DNA from: Chloropicon primus
Taxonomy: Eukaryota; Chlorophyta; Chloropicophyceae; Chloropicales; Chloropicaceae
DNA length: 64,000 nucleotides
Direction of reading: 5' to 3'
NCBI GenBank assembly: GCA_023205875.1
Contig: CP060768.1
Coordinates: 186,001 to 250,000, forward strand
Shown here one piece after another: positions 8,999 through 19,500 of this stretch; positions within the stretch are counted from its first letter, which is position 1, and every line of letters begins with the position of its first letter. The position numbers and the translations under genes are program-made. The notes under the pieces are model-generated. The model was not told the DNA's origin. It searched no databases and saw nothing but the letters and a program-made list of their open reading frames with translations.

Positions 8999-11344
8999 TC
9001 ATGGATTCATCGGCTCGATCTCGTAACGGGCGGCCACCTCGGGCACGACCTTCGGGAGGTGCTCGATCGTCTTCAGGTTGAAGGTCATCAGGTCAAACGC
9101 GACGCAGGTCGTGGTCGAGAAGCTCTCGTCGACGACGGGGACCTTTGGGTACCTCTGGCTGAAGTGGGTCAGGATCGTTCGGTAAGCCCCCGCCTTCGCC
9201 CCGCTCTCAATGGCCTCCTTGGTCAAGCTGTGCTTCTTCGCCAGGGCCTCCTCCAGGAGCCCATTCTCGAACGTGGCCTCGTGGATGAAGATCGTCGAGC
9301 CGGCGGCGGCCTTGATGAAAGCCTCGTGGGGCCTCGTGTCCCCGGAGAACGACAGCTTCCACCCGCTCTTGCCCTCCAGGACGACGCCAAAGGCGTTGTA
9401 GCACGAGTGGTTCACCTCCACGCTCCTGAGCGAGGCGATGCCGAGCTGCTCCAGCCGGTCCGACAGCAGGGCCGGCAACGCTTTGCCCTCGGTGGTCTGG
9501 CTGCAGTCGATGAACTCGATGGGGATGTACTCAATCTTGGAGTACGTGCTGAGCACCCGCCTGAGCTGCCTCGGGCCCACGATGACTAGGGGGTCCTTGG
9601 CCACCTTGCTCCTCATCCTCAAGAGCGAGGGGAGCCCCGAATGGTGGTCCGCGTGGATGTGGGACACCCAAACAACTTTTAGGTTGGCCAAAACCTCGTC
9701 GAACCTTGCCTTCCCGTACCTGCGCGTGAGCTGGCCGCACACGCCCTCTCCGCTGTCCAGCAAGATCCCTCCGCTCTCGGACAGCTGACAGTAGATCCCG
9801 CTCAAGTTCCTGTACTTGGACGGCACCGCCGCGCCTGATCCGCAGAAGGTCACCTCCAAATCTCCCGCGGATGCCTCGGAGACACACGAGGGCTTCTCCA
9901 CCTCGTGCCTCCTTATAACGTTCGCCACCAGGTTTTGCTTCTTCTCCTCCGCGCCGTCGGCCGTTGTGGTGACCGCGTCGTCCTTCTCCTTCTCGAGGCC
10001 CTGCTGCTTCCCTTCCATGGTCTCGGACTCGTCAGGACCGTATCTCGACATCGGCCTCAGGTGGTACTTGAGGAGGTTAGTCCCGTCGATCGCCTGCTCT
10101 CCGAGCCCGCCGAGGTCGGCCCCAGCGGAAGCGGAGTCCCTCCCGGCGTTCTGGTGCCGGGGGAAGAATTCCGGAAACAGCTCGTGGAGCTCCGTCTGCA
10201 GTCTGACCGCCGAGCTGAAGATGGACTGCTTCTCGCTGCCGTTGTGGTGCACCATGACGTGCCCCGTGCCCGCTGGCCACCTCCCCAGGAACGAGGTGAA
10301 TTCCTCGGAGCGCAGGACCTCCAGGGGGGACAAGTGAACCATAACCAGCCTCTTCCCTTCCTTGTCCCTTTGTTCCTTGGCGTACTTCTCCACGACGCCC
10401 TTGGACTCCAGGCAACGAAGGTGGTCCACCGTGGGCAGGTCCAAGATGATGGCGGTGGGCCCAGGGATCGACGGCTCCATCACTTCGCCGGGGGCCACGT
10501 ACTTGCCAAAGGTGTTCATCACGCTCTCTCCCCTGCAGAGTTTTCCGAAGGCAGGGCCTTTTGGCACGCCGAGCTCCATGGCCTTGTGCGGCAAGAACTT
10601 GCCGGGAATATCGCACAAGTCTATCATGTAGACGCTCACGGCGACCTGCTTGTCAACACTATTGTTTCGGCGAGACAAGCACGCCTCCTCTTCCAACCGA
10701 GGCCTCTTCCCAGGCTGCAAGTCGCTGTCCTCAACCTCGAGGACGACCGAGGATATTTCAACCGCTTCGTTTTTCACCAGAGTGTGGTACCTGGCGCCGG
10801 CCCCGGCCGCGCTCTCCTTCTCTCGCAGGCTCGCCCCCGAGGCGGCGACCGGCGCGTCCCCCTCCCCGATCTCCTTCACACCAAGCCTGATGTCCCTGAT
10901 ATTGATGTACGTCCTGAGACAGTTCGTGAAGTCTTTCATGCCCTTGGGGCCGAACACGCTGAGGAAGCTTCGGCCGTCTGCTGTGCCCCCTGCTGCAGGT
11001 TTTTTGTTCGACCCAGGGCCAGCGTCCGCGCCGCTCCTCTTGTCATGATCGCCGTGGATCTTGTCCGCCAGGGTCAGAAGCGTCCCTGGGAGACCCCCAG
11101 CAGCCTCCGTCGTCGTCCTCGTGAGGAAGATCCCATCAATCCTCGCCGCCTTTATCCTGTTCTCCAGCGAGAACTTCTGAAAACCTTCCCCGATATTGAA
11201 CAAGTATCTCTCATTATCGAAGAACAGCAACACAGACGGCAGGGTGTCGAGCGTATCGCATCCGAGGCCGAGAACTTGCAAGTAGCAGCTCTGATTCCTC
11301 TGGTTCCCACCACCACCACCGCCTCCCTTGTCCTTCTTCCCCAT
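8999..11344 (-). CDS. ELAC2: long-form ribonuclease Z (tRNA 3' endonuclease)
   Basis: Single-exon gene, 781 residues, the size of eukaryotic tRNase ZL (two beta-lactamase-like halves). It removes 3' trailers from tRNA precursors in nucleus and organelles. The N-terminal half carries YLFNIGEGFQKFSLENRIKA and GLPGTLLTLAD, typical of the inactive half. The C-terminal half opens with FCGSGAAVPSKYRNLSG and has the metal-binding HIHADHHSGL near residue 560, FSGDTRP and HEATFENGLLEEA, then the late LTHFSQRYPKVP. A charged low-complexity linker (EKEKDDAVTTTADGAEEKK) joins the halves. The start ATG gives MGKKDKGGGGGGG with no clear organelle leader, so a nuclear or cytosolic pool is likely. It is divergent from CCDC22. 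Confidence 0.93.
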   Translation of the reverse strand: MGKKDKGGGGGGGNQRNQSCYLQVLGLGCDTLDTLPSVLLFFDNERYLFNIGEGFQKFSLENRIKAARIDGIFLTRTTTEAAGGLPGTLLTLADKIHGDHDKRSGADAGPGSNKKPAAGGTADGRSFLSVFGPKGMKDFTNCLRTYINIRDIRLGVKEIGEGDAPVAASGASLREKESAAGAGARYHTLVKNEAVEISSVVLEVEDSDLQPGKRPRLEEEACLSRRNNSVDKQVAVSVYMIDLCDIPGKFLPHKAMELGVPKGPAFGKLCRGESVMNTFGKYVAPGEVMEPSIPGPTAIILDLPTVDHLRCLESKGVVEKYAKEQRDKEGKRLVMVHLSPLEVLRSEEFTSFLGRWPAGTGHVMVHHNGSEKQSIFSSAVRLQTELHELFPEFFPRHQNAGRDSASAGADLGGLGEQAIDGTNLLKYHLRPMSRYGPDESETMEGKQQGLEKEKDDAVTTTADGAEEKKQNLVANVIRRHEVEKPSCVSEASAGDLEVTFCGSGAAVPSKYRNLSGIYCQLSESGGILLDSGEGVCGQLTRRYGKARFDEVLANLKVVWVSHIHADHHSGLPSLLRMRSKVAKDPLVIVGPRQLRRVLSTYSKIEYIPIEFIDCSQTTEGKALPALLSDRLEQLGIASLRSVEVNHSCYNAFGVVLEGKSGWKLSFSGDTRPHEAFIKAAAGSTIFIHEATFENGLLEEALAKKHSLTKEAIESGAKAGAYRTILTHFSQRYPKVPVVDESFSTTTCVAFDLMTFNLKTIEHLPKVVPEVAARYEIEPMNP

Positions 11345-11788
11345 ACCTCAATGCCACTGCCTCTCCCTAGGTTTTACCTCCAATGAACGATAAACGTAGC
11401 GCCTTGCACTCGTCCACGACTCTTTCGGCACAAATGGCACACCGATTTGAAGCTCGCGAGACGACTCTTCGTCTCTTTTCCCTCTCACGCCCTCTATTCG
11501 TCCCTCTCGTCTTCAAAATCCACGAGAAAGTGGTCCATCCTCCTCCTGTGACAGCCGCCCCTCTCCTCTGCTGAGAGGTACATTTATCCCAAGGACACTT
11601 TGGGGGCTGAGGCAGGGCCAAACTTGAGGCATCGCTTTACTTTGAGGCGGCATTTCGATCCAAGGACGGCCCAGGTTGGAGAAGAAGACGACAGAAGACG
11701 ATAGTTTATCTCACGGTCTTTCGATTGCACCCTCACTCGAAGGTTTTGACGCTCCAGGTGCTCGGTGAGAGGGACAGAGGGAAGGGGA
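11345..11788. other. divergent promoter region, tRNase Z / CCDC22
   Basis: A 444-base spacer between outward-facing genes, presumably holding both promoters. I see no coding frame or repeat of note. Confidence 0.6.
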
Positions 11789-13858
11789 ATGGCTGGGCTC
11801 GAGGAGGCAGATGGAGCTCTGTTTGCAGCCCTGAGGCAGCAAGGGCTGGAGTCGGCGTCTACCTTGCCGAGTCTGAAGAAGATTGGGCCGGATGAAGTGT
11901 ATGGCATCTGCGCGGAGAGTGTGAAGCAGATCATTCCGAACACTTCGATACCTCTCACGCTCACACCCAACCCGAGTGACAGGTTCAGGGCTTGCACTGG
12001 GCTGACAAACGAGATCAAAGCGATTGGCTACAAGTTTGATCTCGGCTTCCAACAGGTAGGTCTGCAACAGAAAGCCGTCCCCATCTTGCTTTTTCCTTCC
12101 TTCCTCCCTTTCGTGACCCCGAAGAGGCGGAAGCATACCCTGTGTACCTCCCCAAGCAACTTCAACCCCCAAGGCTAAAGCTGTGGCGAGAAGGAAGGGC
12201 AGAGCTGACAAGTGTCTTTGTGGTGTGCCTTGCTCGCGCGTGTCACCTTTTGCTGCCTGCTTCAGATTCTCTATCCCACCGAGAAAGAAGTGAGGCAGCT
12301 CCTCGTGTTCCTCATAAGCAACTTCCCCAAAGCCAAAGGCCAGCAGCTGCAAGCAGACTGTGCTGAGAACGAAGAGCAGAGCTTGCATGGGAAGGTAGGC
12401 AACGCTCTGCGGAGGGCCCTGAAGCTGGCCGAGAAGACCTCAGAGGAGCGAGATGAGTATGAATCGGCGGAGCTGCGCCCGAGCTTCACGAGCTCGTTCT
12501 GGTATGGCTGGGAAGGCGCAGGTCCAGACGACCTGGTGAGGCTGAAAGGGGCAGAGAAGCAGCAATTGGTGGATTACCTGGTGGAGCGGTCCGCCTTTGA
12601 ACGAGCGTGCGGCAACGCTGGGAGGTTCACGCTTCGGGACTTGCCCCTGAGCCTGAGCGAGGAGGCCCTGAGGGAGATTGGAAACAAGCTGCAGGCCCAG
12701 GATGCAAACGCAATGCAGGCATCCTCGGCGGCCTCGACTATCCAAGCGAGAAGCAAAAGCACGGCGAGCTCGCTGGAGTTCGGTGTCTACGGGTCTCGGG
12801 CATCATCGGGAGATGGGGCGCGAGAGTCGGGTGGCAGGCAAGGGTCTGAGGCAGCTTCTGGTGCCAGCGATAGAACTTCAGGCGAGGAGGAGACTTCGGA
12901 AGAGAAGAAGAAAGAATCCATTGCAGATATCAGGAAGAGGGAGCTCGGAGAGCTGCACAGGCAGCTGGTGGGCTTGAACCAAAGGTGCGCCGACTTGAGA
13001 GAGAGCATGGAGTCAAAGCTTCAGTCCATCAAGGCTACCGAGAAGGAGATCTTGGACCTCCAGAGCAAAGTGAAGGACTTGAGTGGCCAGCATTCCGTGT
13101 GGAAGGAGGCGGTCGCAATAGCGGTCCAGGCGAACAAGGGCGGCGATCTGGAGACCTCTCTCGGTGTGTTGCAGGACGAGATCTCTGCCCTCGAGGCGGA
13201 CATGAAGCGAAGCCACGAGGAGTGGCTCGAGTTAAAGAACCCGGTGCTGCAAGAGATTGAAAGGATGAGAAGCATTGATGTGCAGAAGAAGCAGAGAAGG
13301 GAAAAAATCGCGAGAGACACCGTCGAGATGAAGAACAAGATCAAGAGGCTTCAGATTGATCTGCGCCACAGAAAGAACGAGAAGCAAGTGCTGCAGCAAG
13401 ACTACAAGAACGCAGACAAGACTCTGAATCGGTACACGTACGTGGAAAGGATTGGCGAGATCATCAAGAACGTCAAGAAGCAAGAGGTCGAGATCGAAAG
13501 AATTCTCGTGGACACCTTTCAGGTCCAGAGGGACATCAACTCGGCGGAGGAGAGTCTCCACCGGGCTTACACGCTGGCCGACGAGACCATCTTCAGGGAG
13601 GCTAGAAGCAGCAAGAGCGTGGCGTCCAAGGACCTGTACCAGCTCTTGAGCAGCATGCACTCCAACTTTGCGCAGGTGGTTGAGAACATCAGAGCGATTG
13701 GCAAAATGGAGCGGGAGTCCCAAGACTGCATCAGGAAAACGGAGGAGCTGCTTCGCACCCCGTTTGAGGAGAAGATCCAGCAGGCGAGGAGGGACCTCAG
13801 CAACCTGAACAACGAGATCGCGAGACTAGAGGCGCAGGGCGAACGCGTGAAAGAGTAG
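11789..13858 (+). CDS. CCDC22: CCDC22 homologue, Commander/CCC complex subunit
   Basis: Two exons, 11789-12055 and 12266-13858, give 619 residues; human CCDC22 has 627. CCDC22 pairs with CCDC93 and COMMD proteins and works with WASH and retriever in endosomal recycling. The N-terminal CH-like domain (about residues 1-115) starts GLEEADGALFAALRQQGLES and contains GYKFDLGFQQ joined across the intron to ILYPTEKEVRQLLVFL, which parallels the human LGYQNFLYPSEPDLRDLL. From residue 300 the protein is coiled coil with the conserved ILDLQSKVKDLSGQH and the C-terminal RTYEELLRT-like IRKTEELLRTPFEEKIQQARRD. An in-frame ATG lies 24 bases upstream, but the family start favours 11789. TGTAA at 13893-13897 follows the stop. 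Its 3' end converges on the GNAT gene, 58 bases away. Confidence 0.88.
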
Positions 13859-13892
13859 AATCCCTTATTATGAATACAGAAACCAAAAAAAA

Positions 13893-13897
13893 TGTAA
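13893..13897 (+). terminator. UGUAA polyadenylation signal of CCDC22
   Basis: TGTAA lies 34 bases past the stop codon, in the 58-base gap before the convergent GNAT gene. The predicted cleavage site would fall inside the GNAT coding region, implying overlapping transcripts. Confidence 0.45.
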
Positions 13898-13916
13898 GAG
13901 GTCGCCGGGCGCGAGC

Positions 13917-15509
13917 TTAATTCCGAATCGCTTTCCTCATAAGCTGTCTTGGTCGCGAGCCCGCGATGTAGTTCCACTTGCCCTCCTCGTCTTCCTCGAA
14001 TGTGTACCCGTTCTCCTTGTACAGCTTCTCCGCCGCGTCGTTGCCAAAGTCCACGTGCAAGAAGCACTCCTGGATCTGCTTCTTGGTCGCGATCTCGTGG
14101 GCGCGGTCCAGGAGCATGGAAGCGACGCCCTGCCTTCTGAACGCCGGGGAGACGCACAGGTTAAATATGTACGCCTGCTTGCAGTCTCTCTGGACTTTCT
14201 GGAGGGCCTTCTCCTCGTTCGGAAGCTGGAAGAAATTCAGGGCGGGGTTCTGGCGCTGCTGGTGCTTGATCAGCCACAAGGAGTTGAGCATGCTAGCTTT
14301 CGTTGAGACTGCCCTGCCGTGCGTGTTCTCCACCGCCCTCAGCACGCTCATGTTGTTGCTGTGCCTCAAGTAAGACGCCGCCTGCTGCTTCGTGGGGACG
14401 TGCTTGCCCTGGGCGACCTTGGGCTTGGGGCGGAAGGGCTGGTCGAAATGTATGTTCAGCGTCCCCACAATGAGGCCACCGTCCTCGTCCTCCAGGGCAC
14501 GGAGGCTGCTCTCCTTCTCCTGGTGCTGGGGAGGGATCTTGGGGACCGGGGGAGCGTGCCAGTGGAAGAACGGGCTCAAGAGCCTCTCGCCGATGCTCCC
14601 CCCATCTCTCCCCTCCCCCTCCCCCGCCTCACTTCCCATGGCGTGGGGACCGGTGTTCCTGTGCTGCGCGAACAAACTCAGTAGCCTGTCCCGCTCCTCC
14701 TGGTCTCTTGGGTGGTACACCGCCAGCAGGCAGAGGCACCTCTCGCCGAGGTTGTATATCCTCGCGGCCTCCAGGCCGGACTGCCTCCTCAGCCACTGCT
14801 CCTTGACCTTCACGTCTGCGCTGGCGTCGGGCTTCTCCATGGGGGCCTCGGCGCTGGCGTTGGCGTTCCTCCTCAAGAGACTCTTCACCGTTTCCGGAAG
14901 CTTCGTGTGCCGAGTCAGGCGCGTCGAGGTCGTCGGGGGCTGCCCCTCCCTGAGGCTTCCCCGCCCCCCCGACTCGGCTGGGCGTCTCACCGCTTTCGCT
15001 TCCCTGTTCTCGTCATTCCCTCCCCCCCCCTGCTGCTTCTCCTTGCTCCCAGCGTTCACAAACTGCTGGAATATGCTCACCCGGAGAGCCGCGACGGCCT
15101 TCAGCTCCTCGCTGTTCCGCGCCACGCGGACCTTGACGCTGTCCGGCGTCAAGTGAATAGGCGCCTGGGGACTGAGGGAGACCTCCTCCAGCTTGGACGA
15201 CGACGGCGCCTCCCTGTCCTCGAGAGCCCTGTCCTCGAGCGCCGCGCCCAGCGCCCACGCCCACCGCCCCTTCCAAGTCAGCCCCCCCTCCCTCCCGTTC
15301 TTGCTCCTCTCCCTCCTCTCCTCCCTCCTGGTCGCCACCCTCGCCTTGCTCTTGGCGAGGAGCAAGCTGTGCCCGTTCACCTTCTGGCACCCAACAACAC
15401 GTGCCCCCCTCGCCCTCCCAGATGTCTGCTGACTCGACCCCTTGGCCCGTCCCTCCGCCTCCCTCCTGGCCGTGCACACCAGAGGCTTCCCGACACTCCT
15501 CATCCTCAT
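13917..15509 (-). CDS. GNAT-family N-acetyltransferase with long insert, probably plastid
   Basis: Single exon, 530 residues from the ATG at 15509. The C-terminus has the acetyl-CoA-binding motif of GNAT enzymes, LCVSPAFRRQGVASMLLDRA, followed by CFLHVDFGNDAAEKLYKENG and a closing YTFEEDEEGKWNYI (about residues 440-510). An N-terminal strand-helix of the fold is visible near residues 135-160 (KVRVARNSEELKAVAALR). The two are split by about 280 residues of low-complexity and partly conserved sequence, much longer than in most GNATs. Residues 1-60 are rich in Arg, Ser, Gly and Ala (MRMRSVGKPLVCTARREA), which fits a plastid or mitochondrial leader. Plant plastid GNATs acetylate protein N-termini and lysines; that role is only a guess here. 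Confidence 0.75.
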   Translation of the reverse strand: MRMRSVGKPLVCTARREAEGRAKGSSQQTSGRARGARVVGCQKVNGHSLLLAKSKARVATRREERRERSKNGREGGLTWKGRWAWALGAALEDRALEDREAPSSSKLEEVSLSPQAPIHLTPDSVKVRVARNSEELKAVAALRVSIFQQFVNAGSKEKQQGGGGNDENREAKAVRRPAESGGRGSLREGQPPTTSTRLTRHTKLPETVKSLLRRNANASAEAPMEKPDASADVKVKEQWLRRQSGLEAARIYNLGERCLCLLAVYHPRDQEERDRLLSLFAQHRNTGPHAMGSEAGEGEGRDGGSIGERLLSPFFHWHAPPVPKIPPQHQEKESSLRALEDEDGGLIVGTLNIHFDQPFRPKPKVAQGKHVPTKQQAASYLRHSNNMSVLRAVENTHGRAVSTKASMLNSLWLIKHQQRQNPALNFFQLPNEEKALQKVQRDCKQAYIFNLCVSPAFRRQGVASMLLDRAHEIATKKQIQECFLHVDFGNDAAEKLYKENGYTFEEDEEGKWNYIAGSRPRQLMRKAIRN

Positions 15510-16202
15510 CCTCCCTCTCGCACGCCACGAGGCCTCGTCCGCCACAAACCTCTTCTCCCTCCTCCTCTCACGGGATGAAGGATGATGAAGGATGAAGATA
15601 GACTCTCTCTCTCTCTGTCCCTCGCGAGCGGGATGGAACAAACCTCGCCAGCGAAAGAGGCAAAGGGAGAACGATCGAGGCCAAGAGGTAGACACCTCCC
15701 GACGAGTCTCACCCCTCCGCTTCCTTGCTCCGCTTCGTCAAGGCCAAGCTAATCCACGTCGTTGGACGGTGAGCAAAACAGCAAAGAGTTCGACAACGTT
15801 TTTCGTCAGTCAAAACCGTTACACCACTTCATTCCTTTCGAGTGACCATTCGTTCGAAAGAGGACGACGAGACGGTTCCGATGACACCAACCTCCGTCGC
15901 TTTGTCCCTCCCAGTCGTCGCACAGACGCCCGAGAACCTTACCTCTCTCTTTGCCGACCACGTTCTCTTCTCTCCCCAATCTGATCGCGAACTGCTGCAC
16001 CTTACACGGGTTTTCTACATGAAATCTGCGGTTTATCGCAAAGCAAAAAATATCGCAACAACACGTGAGGGTCTCGAGATGGGGACCAGCTTTGGGACGA
16101 GGGGACGTTGCACAAGGACTCAAAGACTTTTAGGCGGGAGTGAATGGTTGGACGATGCTGGCGCCCGTGCTTGCCACCAGGATTCCTTGGTGCGGATCGA
16201 GT

Positions 16203-16235
16203 CTTCTTCTTCTTCTTCTTCTTCTTCTTCTTCTT
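16203..16235. repeat. CTT trinucleotide microsatellite
   Basis: About eleven CTT units in a row in an intergenic spacer. No function inferred. Confidence 0.9.
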
Positions 16236-16288
16236 GCGTTGTGGGATCACTCCAAGCAACCAGGGGACGATGACTTGGGAGGACTTGG

Positions 16289-16295
16289 ATGATGG

Positions 16296-16331
<36 letters not shown>
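16289..16331. repeat. GAT trinucleotide microsatellite
   Basis: About fourteen GAT units with one GGT interruption, 55 bases after the CTT run in the same spacer. Confidence 0.9.
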
Positions 16332-16332
<1 letters not shown>

Positions 16333-16561
16333 AATGGACTTGGAAGGGTGTGCCCGACGCCTCCCTCTCTCTTGGTCTCTCTTGGTTTCTCCCTTGGGTG
16401 TAGAGACATAATAGTGTATACGCTTGTACTACAAGTTTTTATGCTGTTTGCTTCGTTTGTCGTTTTACGACGACGACCTTGACTCCTTTCTCTTGTGCGT
16501 TACCACAACAATCAACAGAACCGCAGAACGCGATGATCAAGGATGACGAGGATGATAAGGA

Positions 16562-19500
16562 TCAGTCCGTCTCGTCCTCGGGCTCCAAGAGAGCCAGGGC
16601 TTGGGACGATTCCCAGCTGTCCTCCTGGTGAGCCGGTTCGCGAGGCAGGGTGTTGGTCAGGTTCGGCCTCGAGGCTTGGATGGAGACGTAGACCTTCATG
16701 AAGTTGGCTGCCTCCTTGGGCTTGCCGCTCGGGAGGCTGAAGACGAACTTCACCCTGTCGTCCACCGAGCCGAGGTGGAGGGAAAGCTGGGAGGTCGACG
16801 TGGTCCACTTCTTGACGTCATAATAGTCAAACGTCATGAGGTGCCTCTTGTTCGCAACCGACGTGGCGTCAAGGATGTGGACGCCCCACTCGTTGATCCC
16901 GATCACAAGCTTCTTGGGGAGCTCCTCGTACACGTCCACCGGCTCCACGTCCTCGTAAAAGATGCACCCGTAGAGGCCGCTCCGCCTCACAATGTCCAAG
17001 TACATGTTCTTCGCCGTGTCGACGGTGATGTGGCTCTCCCACAACCTGTTCAGCCGCAGGAGAATGTCGCACTCCACCCGGAAGACGTCGTCCCTCGTGT
17101 TCACGCTCCTGGCGACCACGTGCTGGGGGATGTACCTCAACACGTCGACGGCCAAGAACCCGTTCTCGGGCTGCACGTTGGGGCCGTAGTCCACAAGGGT
17201 CTGCAGAGCCGCGAGCTCGACGCACTCGTGCTCCTCCAGGGGGAGGTACCTCCTGACCACGTGGAGGGCCTGGGAGTACTCGATGTGCTTGAAAACCGGG
17301 CTGGTCACCTTGGAGTCCTCGTCCGTTACGCAGATCACCTTCATGAAAATGAGCTTGAACTCGAGGAGGCTCTCTGAGGTCTGGCACAAAGTCGCGGCAG
17401 CCATGCTTGTCTTGTTCCACCGCCTCACCGTCTGGCAGACGTTCTCGTTCGATTGGAGAATTCTCGTGTCCGACTTGTTCGTCAGCTCCACGAGCGCGAA
17501 CTGCTCGAGCTTGGTCTCCAGGCCGACCTGCTGCGCCATCTGAGCGGCCACGTCAGCCGCCGTGGCCCCTTCCTCAATCCGAAGCACCTGGAACGTAGAG
17601 TCCTGGAGGTACACTCGGATCTCTCGCTCGTCGAACACCTTGTTGACCGCCACTTCCGTCTCCCTCCTCTCCACAGCCGAATCGATTGCCTTCACCCAGA
17701 GCTTTGCCGTCTCCAGGTCCTCCGCCGCGAGCTCGAGGACGCGGTTCGGGGAGCACACGGAGAACTTGTTTCCTCTCTGCCCCTTGATCCCCAGCTGGTC
17801 GTCCGACTGCTTCCAGGCGATGGCATCCTTCAGCTGAAACTCCCCGCAGAGCAAGGCGCACTCATCGTCCATGTAGTACAAGAGCTGCTTGCCGCACAGA
17901 ACAAAGTACCGCTTTTTCCAGTGGCCGGTCCGCTTGCTTTCTTTGAAAAGGTAGCCCTCAAAGTCGATGGCCTTGACCATCTCTCCCCCAGCGGACGGGT
18001 TCCCCTCGCTCGAGGTCGCGACTTCCCCCTCCCCAGAGCCCTCCTTCCGCAAGAAGGGCGACTTCACCATGCCGTTGGAATCAAACTGGTGCTCGGTGAG
18101 AGCCTGCGTCTTGGCCGAATCGATCTTCGCTGCCCAGTCCCACATCTCTTTCTCGCTCTGGCACGCCAAGATGAACATGTGGACCTGGCCGTTCGCCGTG
18201 AGCAGCAGCTCAAAGATGTGATGGAAGTTCTTCAGCATGTTTCCTGTGATCTCCCTCGGGGACCCATGAATCCTCACCGTGCACTCGCTCAGACCTATCT
18301 CACCCTTCAAGTCATTCATGGAAGAGTTTGCGTAGATCGTCAAAGTTCCGCTGGTAACCACGCAGTACCTCGCCTTCCAGTTCTCGATGCTGAGGACCCT
18401 TCCAGAGGACAGGGTGATCACAGAGCTTGGCATCTGGTCATCCTTTCCGTTGCCCAAGTGGGCCACCTTCCCCCGACCGAGGGCAAGCCAACCCTCCTGC
18501 ATGGCCGTGGGCATCGCCTGGAGCCTCGCAGCAGCGATCGAGATCTGCTTCAAGTCGGCGAGCCACTGGTAGGCGCTCTCTTCGCTGCCCATGGCAAGCT
18601 CGTACACCTTGCCGTCCTTGAGCACTATCTTCAATTTGTGGGCGGTCTGGACCTGGTGGGTGTTGTTGAAGCCGTTCATGGAGCTCGGGTTCCCAGACTC
18701 GACTTTGATGAGCGACTCGCCCACCATCGACGCGTCACAACCTGAAATGGAGTAACTCTCCGACAGTATCGCGCACTCGGCGTCCTCGAAGAAGTGCAAG
18801 TAAGAATCTGCAACCAGGACACAGAACCTTCTGTACCACCCTGGCTGGTCCACGTTGTCTGGCAAGGAAGAGGCGGTGCTCGTTGTCACTTGAGGGTAAA
18901 ATTTCCAAATCCAACCCGACCTGATCAAAGGCTCGTGCAAGTTGCTCCCCAGTTTGGAGTCCTTGTAGATCTTCTGGATCAGCTTCTGCTTCGCAAGGTT
19001 AACAACCGAGTTCATGTCTTCGAGCCACAAGCGCATGGCGTACCCATCTGGTGATCCCAGCACCAAGGTGCTCCCCTTGGTGTTCACCTTCACAACGTCC
19101 ATGTTCTGGAAGCGCTCATCGAACGAAGGGAAGTTTACCTCGCAGTTCTCATCGAGGCAGAACTGGCCAACGAAAACGGAGCACGTCTCGTCCTTGTACC
19201 AATGCAGGTGGTCGTCCTGCAAAACACAAAAGTACTTGTACATGCTCGCGCCTCCCGAGTCCTGCTGCTTGCCTTGTGCCACCAGGGCCTGGGTATCCTC
19301 CTGGGACTCGAAGTAGATAAACATCCAGCCCAGGCGAACGATGAAGAGGGCCGTGTCGTCGTCCAACATTCCAAGGGGGCCGCCCGCAGACACCTTGGAC
19401 CGAGACTTCCTGATCTGCTTGATCCAGTCCAGCTGGTTCGACCGCGTCGGAGCTGCAAAGTGAACCCTAAAGTGGTGAGTCTTCAGAGCGAACGAGTAAG

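Larger units (their letters stand above)
15510..16561. other. spacer between GNAT start and myosin stop, with microsatellites
   Basis: About 1.05 kb without a convincing gene. It includes a CTT run at 16203-16235 and a GAT run at about 16289-16331. The 15.5-15.9 kb part is presumably the GNAT promoter and 5' UTR. The last few hundred bases before 16562 should hold the myosin 3' UTR. Confidence 0.6.

Noticed and set aside
9905-11386. 493-codon + strand frame opposite tRNase Z
   Set aside because: Shadow frame; the minus-strand protein has all tRNase Z motifs in register.
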